Assembly: GCA_037176725.1 (NCBI GenBank)
Contig: JAZBRS010000077.1
Coordinates: forward strand, 7,750,001 to 7,814,000
Source of the DNA: Posidonia oceanica
Taxonomy: Eukaryota > Streptophyta > Magnoliopsida > Alismatales > Posidoniaceae
Reading direction: 5' to 3'
DNA: 64,000 nucleotides
The translations under genes and the position numbers were made by a program. Positions 32,280 to 41,320 of this stretch are shown here, in pieces (position 1 is the first letter of the stretch; each line of letters begins with the position of its first letter). A model generated the notes under the pieces. That model was not told the DNA's origin and did not search any database. It saw only the letters and a program-made list of their open reading frames with translations.

Positions 32280-33720
32280 TGGTCAGTCCAGGCCAAGTTA
32301 AGAATCAATCAATCAAAACATTAATTAGTCGTTAATCATTCCAATTAATCATTAATCAAAACATTAATTAATCATTTCAAATATTAATTAAACATTAATC
32401 AAAGCATTAATCATTTCGAAACATCAATCACTTCAAGATATTAATCAAACACTTAATCATTAATCACTTCAAACGTTTGAAACTCTGTTAATTAAACATA
32501 TAAACCCTTTTAGTTATCTAATAATTACTCACAACATTAAAAATTGCCTCAAATGTCTGAATATCACTTGAATTATCTAATTCTTTTAAATGAACAAAGC
32601 ACATGAACCATTTAAGAAACACAATCACCTCAGGTTTTTATTAATTAATTCAACATACGACAGTTAAATACAATATCGAATGAAATTAATCAAACTTTAC
32701 AAACACTAAGGTAAATATTTAAAACACATTCAGAAAAATTTTATGGCTCCACAAATCCACAAAGACGGAAAATACCACGCTAAAAATGCTTAATAAACAC
32801 AACCACATTAAAAGAAATTAAGAAAATTCCTTTTCGCCAATTCACCTTAAAAATTCGACTATTTCATGCTTTTTCAAATTCATTAACTTGCATTAATTAA
32901 TAAATAAAAAGTAAAATCCACCAACCTATCCTAAAGATCAATTTTCCTTTTTAAATAAGCAAACTTATCCTCTAATCTTAATTCACAAATTCTTCTCTAA
33001 GTAATTTATCCTAATAATCATTAATAATTTAAGTTTCCTTTCAAGGTAAACTTTCCTAATTTTAATTCAAAAATTAATCCATTAAATATTTTCTTTCATT
33101 AAACAATTCAATCCTCTTTTTAAGATCCAATAGAAAATTCTATTCTCCAAAATTCCACAAAATCATTGAACACATAATCATCAACTCAAAAATGAAACTT
33201 TATTTTCCAAAATTTTAGTCACTCATTATTTAATCCACAAAAACCCACAATAATATTTCTAAAAATAAACTATCCTCATCCATATAAATTCTTAAATCAA
33301 TCCAAGTACTATTCACAAAAATAAGAAACAGAATTTATCCCCAAATTAAAATCCTATCAAACAAAGACAAAAATCCATATAACATCCTAAATTACAAAAC
33401 ATTGCCCTATTTATAATATCATTCACAGAATCCACTGTTAAAATAAGAAAAATTCACTAATTTCAGCATCATTCACAAAAAAATTTGGCAAAGTTCCACC
33501 ATAAAAATTCCACTGAAAATTTAAGCATGCATTCAATTTTTACACAAAAATATTCTCCTTCATTCACGATGAGAAAATTCACAAAGAATCCATCTTGCAA
33601 GATTTTCCATTCAACATTCATTCACAATAAAATTTAACAAATCAACAGCCATAAAAATTTTTTCACAAACATTTTTCCTTTACAAAGACAAAATTTTCAA
33701 CATTAATTCAACATCCCAGT
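32280..33720. other. AT-rich spacer with TTAATCA-type repeats
   Basis: Very AT-rich DNA with many TTAATCA/ATTAATTA repeats (densest at 32310-32470). No ORF, no LTR end or known element seen. It separates the D-type antisense cluster from element F and is the likely place of an element boundary. Confidence 0.6.
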
Positions 33721-34469
33721 CACTGACTATCACGGCCGTCTACCCCTCTCCGGCCATCCACTGCCGCCCAACATCGCCGGCCACACCACACCTTGATACC
33801 CAACAGCAAATAAACATGGAGGAGAGGAGGAGAATACCTCCTTCACCGGCGAGCACCGCCGTCCGAGCCACCACCACTCGCACCACCTTCACTGCTGCTA
33901 CTCGCCATCAGGGGATGTGGAGGAAGACAGGCCACACTGCCGCCGCACCACTGGAGTCGTGCCGCACTGCCGGAGACCACCGTGCCGCCAAATCATCGAA
34001 GGGGAGAGCGGGGAAGCACTGGCAGGAGGAAAGAAGAGAGGCATGAGGCCAAAAGGGGGGGCAATGGTTTGGTTTTGTTACTTGACCTGCGCCTTGGTCG
34101 CCAAATCTAACGGCGACCTCTTTAAACGCCGCATTCTACGGTGACTTAACCTTTGGCTTCCTTAGGACGCCAACTTTCCCGCCTCAGTTTGAACCACTCC
34201 AGCAAAGGCCATGTCAGCACCTATCGCCATGAATAGCAACGACAAACTAGAAAATTTTTAAAATTAAGCATAACATTCCCACTTTCATTTAAATAGCAAT
34301 CCACGTCACCCTGTGTCGCCGAAAAAAGTGGCGACACACTAGAAACCCCCATTTAATTCAGGAAACTAATATGAAAATGAAATAAAACGCTATTTATTCA
34401 CGTCCGACACATAAAACAGACTATCGCCCTGAACATTGAAATTTAAAAAAAAAACAAAATAAAGATAAT
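33721..34469. other. GC-rich patch and GGCGAC-type hairpins (element F side)
   Basis: A GC-rich patch (33730-34060) in CCGCC/GCCGG style, with a small open frame I do not trust. Two perfect hairpins follow: GGTCGCC-AAATCTAAC-GGCGACC (34096-34118) and GTGTCGCC-GAAAAAAGT-GGCGACAC (34313-34337). They are of the E/F motif type, which suggests that element F has begun by here. Confidence 0.55.
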
Positions 34470-35838
34470 CTAACTATACATTGCTATGCTCATATAGCTG
34501 AGGCCGAGCATCTTCAGGAACTCTAGTCTATCATTAGCATACTTCTGGGGAGTAGGACGAAGCCGTGCATACCACTTCAAGTACCTGGACTCCTGTAATT
34601 CCCGAGAAGTCTCAGAAAGCCGAGTCGCACTCAGAGACACCCTCCAGCCAATATGAACCCAACGGGCTATATACTCCATGACCATCCTCTCATCATGATC
34701 ACCGTCCTCCTTGTGAACATGGATCAGAGGAGTCAGCACTGCATCAGCCTGAATAGTAAGCTCCTGATTCAGCAGGCAGGGGCAACGGTGGATGGGATAC
34801 AGCACAAAAGACGTAGCCCCCACCAAGACAAGCTCAAGATGGCTATGGGTCAGGCTCATCACCCGGGCCTTATGAGCTCCAGGCAGCTTTGGCACAAAGT
34901 CAAAGTCCTGCAATGACAAGCGGCCAAGGTGAAAAATACAGTCATAAAAGCTCAAGCTAGCAAAATCTGCATAGCTGCAGCAGTGGAACATGAACCACCT
35001 GTGCTATAGAAGTGGAGAGCCAAAGAACTTCCCTGAACAAGAAGCACTAGCAAGTCCCTCCATGGTGTATGCCAACACAGCAGGAGCCAAGTATAAGTCT
35101 GGTCAAACAGCTACTAGCATCAGGACATCCACGTGGTGCAGATCCAGTGTAAAATTTTCATCAGCAAACAATGCAAGCCCACCAACAGCTATGAACAGAC
35201 AAGTCCTCAGTTCAGTCTCAGCAAACTGCCGGGTACTAAGGATCTCCCACAAGCCTCGAAGGAAGAGCCTCCCCGAGTGCATTAAAGCTTTACTGGCTTC
35301 CTGATCTTTTGCTAAGTACCAACCTATCTTCTTGGAGCCTACAGTCTCAACAGAGATGGCAAAGCGATTTTCTACTACTTCAATAGATTCCGCTGTTAAC
35401 CCAAGCAAAGAAGATACCTCCTCACATGAAATCAAAGTCTCCCTACAGGGAAGGTGGAAGGTGTTGGAGGAACTATTCCAGAAAGCCACCAAGGCATGCA
35501 GCAATCGCCAAGGCAAAGGGGTACGGATCAAATCAAGGAGCTTGTCAAAGCCACTGGATCCGAAAAGATGCCTATTATCCTCTGCCCGGTTGATCAAACT
35601 AGACACCCAAGGTAGAGTATACCGGAACGAATTATGGAAATTCGAACATCCGGTAAGGTTTACTACAGCCTGTAAAAAGCCAACAGTTAGAAACAAAGCC
35701 ACAAGCAAAGCATACAAGGACAAAGAAGAGAAGGAGAGAGCATACCTGATCATCACGAATGGCTTGCATCAAGTGGTTGGGGATATCAACCACCCTCTCC
35801 ACGGTGAAGGTTCAAGAAGAGAAAGAAGGAAGCTTCAT
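34470..35838 (-). pseudogene. Antisense gene 4: PMD/DUF7745-like, two exons (element F)
   Basis: ATG at 35838 opens a 31-codon exon 1 (35838-35746; TGA at codon 9) ending IPNHLMQAIRDDQ, which matches IPNHLANLLVHEK of gene 3. A 76-bp intron (GTATGCTC...TTTTTACAG) in phase 0 leads to exon 2 from 35669. It contains SSSNTFHLPCRETLISCEEVSSLLG, parallel to genes 1 and 3, and SFVLYPIHRC in place of FVRYNPQRC. Stops near 35103 and 34992 break it. The conserved intron place shows that genes 1, 3 and 4 descend from one captured two-exon gene. It belongs to F because its promoter hairpin is of the GTCGCC...GGCGAC type. Confidence 0.65.
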
Positions 35839-35896
35839 GGTCAAAGGGAGAGGATTAATTCTACAGAATGTCCCCTAGAAGACGAGTACGGCCTCC

Positions 35897-35988
35897 TTTT
35901 ATCCCCTCCTATCTAGAAAAATGGAGGATAAAGTGGATTCTGAGACAAAATAGCCAGAAGATTGCGCGTCGCCCCCGCACCCGGCGAC
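35897..35988 (-). promoter_or_regulatory. Promoter of antisense gene 4: TATA-like box and GTCGCC hairpin
   Basis: Minus-strand GATAAAAG at about 35902-35896, some 60 bp before ATG. The hairpin GTCGCC-N9-GGCGAC lies at 35968-35988, about 65 bp further upstream. Same arrangement as genes 1-3 but with the E/F family motif. Confidence 0.55.
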
Positions 35989-35999
35989 TGGAACATTAA

Positions 36000-36887
36000 G
36001 ACAGACCATCCTTTGCACACTATCACGAACGATGATTCTGCCAAACTGCGAACTAAAAGCAAAGCTGAGGAACGAGCCCCTGCCTTAAAACTCACACCGT
36101 GTCCACTGACACAACTGCTGCGACTAAAAGACGAAACATCGATTTGGCAGGTGAAGGGTTCACTCCCTCACCCGATTCTCTATGCATAGAGCCTCTTTAC
36201 TTGCCAAGTCGAGATGTGGGACGACGGTCCTTTCCTGAGAGTACCGGCCACACTCGAGGACGGAAAACACTTGACCACAACAAATGGCATTCATTCATTT
36301 TACATATGTCCATATGGTTTGGGACCAATCGTACCCTGCCGGCCTAACCTAGCATATGGACCATTCATTGCATCGTATGTTGACCTTGCATTATCATTGT
36401 TTATTTGAATCATGCATCCATAGATTTTCTCATATCATTGGAAGTGGAGCACGAACGAAGCAAAATGACCTTCAAGAGTGTTAGAAACCCTTAGGACATG
36501 TGATTCTCCTAGAGCCAACCTAGTTCCTACCTATCCTTTTATCAATTCTAATCCGAGTAAAGTCTCAAACAAGATGCCAAACTCCTTTCGATTGTGTCGG
36601 GATAAAACCCCACGATTTCCTCCTTAGTTCCTGCCCCGTTGGAGCACCCTTACATGGTTGACCTGGTCATGACATCGGCTGCAACGCATAGTTCCAAAAC
36701 CGACTTGACCCCTCCATGCCTGAGTCTCCAATATGATGGCAGTTTAAACCTTTTTTTATCATTCCTTTGGCTACCTTGACGGCAAATTGTTTGAGACAGA
36801 TCTCCCATTTTCAGGAAATGCTCAATAGGACATCGTTCTTACCTTGGAACCGATCTTGTTCCAAGATCATCTCCAAGGAGGGACATC
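36000..36887 (+). other. Element F 3' untranslated region and polypurine tract
   Basis: Homologous to the end of E (36130-36887 with about 45630-46423): both have AAGGGTTCACTCCCTCACCC and the phrase CATATGTCCATATGGTTTG. It ends with the polypurine tract CCAAGGAGGGACATC (36873-36887) against the LTR start. A perfect hairpin, CTTGGAAC-N7-GTTCCAAG, lies at about 36843-36865. Confidence 0.75.
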
Positions 36888-38481
36888 TGTAGATATCCCA
36901 TTTTTGCATTTCTGAGAGTTCATAGAGGATAGGAACCTTGAGGCACCCCATATCACATAACTAAGGCTTAATAACACATTTTTTCCAGATTTTCCGTGAT
37001 TTGTTTAAAGCATCGCTTGATTTTACTCGACTCAAGGTTGTTAGTTGTGGCATAGCTAACGCACTCAGACTCGTGGCAAGTCCAAGTACCTTGAGTATCC
37101 TTTTTTCCACTCAAATCAGTGGCAGATTTGAGTTAAAGAAGATGTTTATATGATTTCATGAGATTTCTAAAGTTTTCTGGGCTTTTATCATGTTTCTCTA
37201 GATTAACATAAAAGACAGGGTTAAAAATGCAAAAGACCTAGCTAGTTGCCTCCCAGAGCGGCGACACAGCCAGACGCCTTTCAGAGGGGCAACTGGACTG
37301 TGCAAGCGCCTATGTGCGAGACGACTAGCAACCAGCCTCTCTCTATAGCTTAAACAATCAATATCCTGGGCATTAATTTAACATGTAGGGGCTTTATAAA
37401 TTATTATAACGCTTTTTCCGTAAATTATCGATATTTCCGTGATTTTCAAATCTCTAATATATGATATAACACAAAAAATCATATAATCAATTAAGGAATA
37501 ATCTAGAAAATCCTAGGTGGCTTCCAAATTAAGACCTAGATTTTTTAACACGTTTTTCAATCTAAGATTTATCTCTTAAAAATCAGTAGCATATTTAGGA
37601 TTTACTTCCTTAGAATTAGAAGCATATCTAGATTTGGCCTAGAATTGTGCAACAGCTAGGCGCCTGTGTGACAGGCGACTAGCTGATGTGGACTCCGCTT
37701 GACCTGCTCTTACGGAATTTCCACGGCATTTCCACGATCTTTTCGGGAGATATTTGTGCGAGTCGCCTGCCTATGGGGCGACTAGCCATAAATATCAGTG
37801 GCTTCTTCTAGAAGCTTCTAAAACCTTCCTAGATATGAGCCACCCATGTCCCACAAGCTTACAAATAGACCCCGTGAGTCGGTGCTCAAGAGGAGGAAAT
37901 TCAGGAAGAGGAGGAAATTGATTAAAAAGGAGGCTTTTTTTAGGGTTTAGGAGGAAATTCATTAACAAGGAGGCCAATTAAAAGGGTTTAAGGAGCCAAA
38001 TCTGTAAGCAAAGAGTCATCTTCTAAGAGAGAAACCCTAGCCTCCACCTTCTATTCAGAAACCTAGAGATCCCAAGGATACCCGGAGCTCCAACTGTGCC
38101 TCCACTTCCTCATCCCACTACATACAGCACGAGGGTGAAGGGAGTATCGTCTTCCATTCTCTTTATTTTCATTATTGCATTCTTTAGATTAGATTCATAG
38201 CATATGCACGTGGGGAACAACCCCCGGTTAGTATTAGTTGCATTTATTTACGTTATTTCTTGCTTATTTGATCGATTTACTACACACGGACTTATCTAGA
38301 TCTTCTGTCACTTGTTTTTTTGAAGGAAAAGAACCCACTCATGTAATACGAGGACGCCGCTAAACGACACCCTGTCGTCGATCCAGTGAGCCGACTACCC
38401 ACATCATCATCATCATCTCCCTAGGCACCTTGTCCGCCCATTGACGAGTGGCGATCACATCAAGTCGTCGACGTACGTGGA
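36888..38481 (+). mobile_element. 3' LTR of element F
   Basis: It starts TGTAGATATCCCATTTTTGC after the polypurine tract and ends near ...GACGTACGTGGA, 3 bases before the next LTR. It is about 1.6 kb. Family hairpins: 37241-37332 (AGTTGCC, GGCGACA, GGCAACT), 37653-37685 (CAGCTAGGCGCCTGT-GTG-ACAGGCGACTAGCTG type, nearly perfect long stem) and 37761-37783 (AGTCGCC-N9-GGCGACT). The TATA place has TACAAATA near 37861, so the promoter may be weakened. Confidence 0.85.
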
Positions 38482-38484
38482 AGC

Positions 38485-39882
38485 TGTAGATATCCCATTT
38501 TCGCATTTCCAGAGTTCATAGAGGATAAGAACTTCTGAGGCACCCAGATCACACAACTAAGGCTTAAATAACACATCTTCCAGATGTTCCTTGATCTGCT
38601 TAAAAACAATGCTTGGTCCTACCTGACTTAAGGTTGTTGGTTGTGGCAGAGTTGACGCACTCAGACTCGTGGCAAGTCCGAGTACCTTGAGCACACTTTA
38701 TCCCACTCAAATCCGTGACAAATTTGAGTCAAAGAAGATGTTTTTATGATTTCATGAGATATCTGAAGTTTCCCGGCCTTTTATCTTGTTTCCTCTGGGC
38801 AAAACCTAAAAGCTAGGGCTAGAAATGATCTGAGCTTGCTAGTTGCCAGCTGGGAAGGTGACTAAGTTAGTTGCCAGCTGGGGAGGCAACTAAGTTAGTT
38901 GCCAGTTGAGGAGGCGACTAACTCAGTTGCCAGTTGGGGAGGCGACTAAGTTAGGCGCCACACTAGGCAGCTACTAACTGTTGTGGGCTCCATTAACCGA
39001 ATCGAACGGTTATTTTTGGTGGTTGTGTCCCATGATCCCCTCAACAGCTAGGCGCCAACCTAAACGATGGCTAACCTCTAGACACCAACCTAACTGGCGA
39101 CTAACGATCGTGGCCTCTATCAACCGAATTTCTACGGTTTTCCACACGTTTGTTTGGCCGATTGCTGGTCTTAGTTGCCTACCCATGTGGCGACTGGCCA
39201 TAACTGCCACTTTTTCTAGAAATTTCTATGTGTTAACCACCCACACCCCTTGGAGTCTATAAATAGACCCCGTGGGTCAATGTGTTTGAACCCCCAGCCA
39301 GTTGTGAGGAAAACCTATCTTGGAGAAATTCCCTTTGGGTTTTTAGGGTTTTGAGCTTCCACCTTCAAATAGCTAGAGTTTCCAAGCCAAAAACCCTAGT
39401 CTCCACCTTCAACAGAGAAACCCAAGATCCTAGAGATCACTACATCCCAACTACGATTCCAGAGATCTCGATCCTAGCCGGAGCTCCAACCGTGCCTCCA
39501 CTTCTACTCCACTGCATACAACACGAGGGTGAAGAGAGTATCTTCTTCCAATCTTTTTCATTTCATATTGCATTCCTTAAAATAGGACCCATAGCATATG
39601 CAAGCGGGGAACAACCCCCGGTTAGTATTAGATCTATTTGTTTCTAGTATTCTCTATTCATCTTTGTTATCATTTACTACACACCAACTTATCTATATCT
39701 CTTGTTTTTGTTTATTTGTTTTGAAGGAAAGGAATCGCTTACGTAACACGAGGGAGCCGCTAGACGACATCCAGCCGTCGATCTAGTGGTCTGAGGACCT
39801 ACATCTTCATAATCTCCCCGAAGGTGTCTTGTCTACCCAAAGGCGAGTGGCGATCACAACAAAAGTTGACGACGTACATGGA
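38485..39882 (+). mobile_element. 5' LTR of element E
   Basis: It starts TGTAGATATCCCATTTTCGC and ends ...GACGTACATGGA by comparison with the 3' LTR. If the PBS-like site at 39931 is the real one, the end could be at 39926 (TCCACA). It holds a run of AGTTGCCAGYTGGGGAGGCGACT repeats (38855-38960), another pair AGTTGCC-N9-GGCGACT (39173-39195), and TATAAATA at 39258-39265, 62 bp further on. TGGCGATCACA, a PBS-like motif, is at 39848. Confidence 0.85.
39258..39265 (+). promoter_or_regulatory. TATA box of LTR E
   Basis: TATAAATA within GGAGTCTATAAATAGACCCC; the same box is at 47167-47174 in the 3' LTR. The family hairpin AGTTGCC...GGCGACT lies 62 bp upstream. Confidence 0.75.
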
Positions 39883-39930
39883 TGCGCAGACATCTTCTTA
39901 AACACCCCCCCAAATCCACATCCACAGGAG

Positions 39931-39948
39931 TGGCAATCACGGTGGGAC
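39931..39948 (+). other. PBS-like site of element E
   Basis: TGGCAATCACGGTGGGAC, nearly identical to the site in D at 12705. It lies 48 bp beyond the LTR end as defined by the 3' LTRs of E and F, which is unusual; see findings. Confidence 0.55.
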
Positions 39949-39974
39949 TCGGCTTTAGCCAACCCCCGTGCTAT

Positions 39975-41085
39975 GTAAGTAATTCCTTTCCTTCCTTTCC
40001 ATTATTTTTAAAGATCTAGGTGTAGTTTTGGTTCGGGTGATCGTGCGATTAGGTTTTCACAACTCCCAAGCCTTTATCAGTTTTTTTTTATATCTGTTTT
40101 CGACGTCAGTAAAACCCAAAGCTCCAACAGCTGGGTCTGTTTTACTGAGGTCAGAAGACTCTGCACTGAGCCACTGTCCAAGGAGCATCTGTCCTAGTCG
40201 CACCTCCAGGAGGCGACTGACAGAGGCACCATTGCAACAGGCGACTCATCCTAGTCCGTTTTTTTACTGCAGATCATTAGTTTTTCTGTAATTTGTGTTG
40301 TATTTTTGGATCTACAGTTACATAAAAAATTAAAAACAACTATTCCTGTCCACTATGTTTTAGCTTTTTAATGGTCTCTAGATTTGTTGTGTCCACCCTT
40401 AAGGTGGAAACTAATTGTTTTATATTAAAGTTAAAGTTCCTTGAGGAAGTCTTCCTCTAGCTAGAACAATTAACCAGAGCGAACCCGGGCCAGTGCAAGT
40501 CGCTCTCCCATACTCAGTGTTAATTGCAATAGTTAGATCAAGATCTCAAGGTGTCCTAAGTGTTATTATTGACTCCTCTTTCTCCCTGAGTCAATATTAA
40601 AACTTGGTAGATACTTTACACTTTAATATTTCGTATTTATTTGTTGTTTTGTGGTTTGACTAAGTGCCGAGCCTAAGGACAGAATCCTAGGTGGAGGGTC
40701 CCTCTTTAGAGAGACAAGCCCCCTATCTAGTCCCTCTTGGTGGACCCTAACGAAGGTCAAGGAGTGGTACCTGAAAGCAAAAATCCCATTTACTTGTGAC
40801 ACACACGTAGGTTTAATTAATCGACTAATTAAACACTTAAACAAGTAAAAGCGGCGCTCTATTTGAAACATCATTTCACTTTTTTTCCTGACTGTTGCGT
40901 GGTCAGTCCAAGACAGACCTGGTTTGCTGACTGAACAGAGGCATAGTCGCTTGTTCGGAAGGTGCCTCGCTCAGCCGCTTGTGCAAACGATGACTTGTTT
41001 GGCTGCCTGTTCTACAGGCGACAGTAGGGAAACCTTTTAGTTTCAAAGTGCCTTGCTTGCAAGAATTTAGTTTTACTGTTCACAG
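39975..41085 (+). other. Candidate leader intron of element E
   Basis: Donor CCCCCGTGCTAT|GTAAGT and acceptor TGTTCACAG|GATTG (or GATTGCAG at 41093). It sits at the same place as the candidate intron in D and again holds family hairpins: AGTCGCACCTCC-A-GGAGGCGACT near 40197-40220 and AGTCGC/GGCGACAG elements at 40940-41030. Confidence 0.5.
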
Positions 41086-41214
41086 GATTGCAGGCATAAA
41101 CTATTTCAGTTTCTGTTTATTTCTCTTTATTTAATCAAGTCTTTATTAATTAGTATATTGAGTCTGTAATTTCTTTCTTAAAATCTCCTATAATAGTCTG
41201 AAATAGTCTGATGG

Positions 41215-41308
41215 AAGAAAAAAAGAAAGAAGAAAAAAAAAGTAGAAAGAAAGAAGAGAAAAGAAAGAAAAGCAAAAGGAAAAAAAAAAGAAAAGAAAAG
41301 AAAAAAAA
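41215..41308 (+). promoter_or_regulatory. A-rich tract before gag (element E)
   Basis: About 95 bp of AAAGAAAG/AAAAAAAAG purine sequence ending 12 bp before the gag ATG at 41321. Matches the place of the tract in D. Confidence 0.65.
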
Positions 41309-41320
41309 CACAATCTTATA

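Noticed and set aside
33816..34046. Small plus-strand ORF starting MEERRRIPPSP
   Set aside because: GC-rich patch without homolog; codon pattern not convincing.
11410..38481. LTR at 36888 as the 3' LTR of element D
   Set aside because: Apart from the first 20 bases and the general plan, it does not match the LTR at 11410, and its hairpin motif is of another type.
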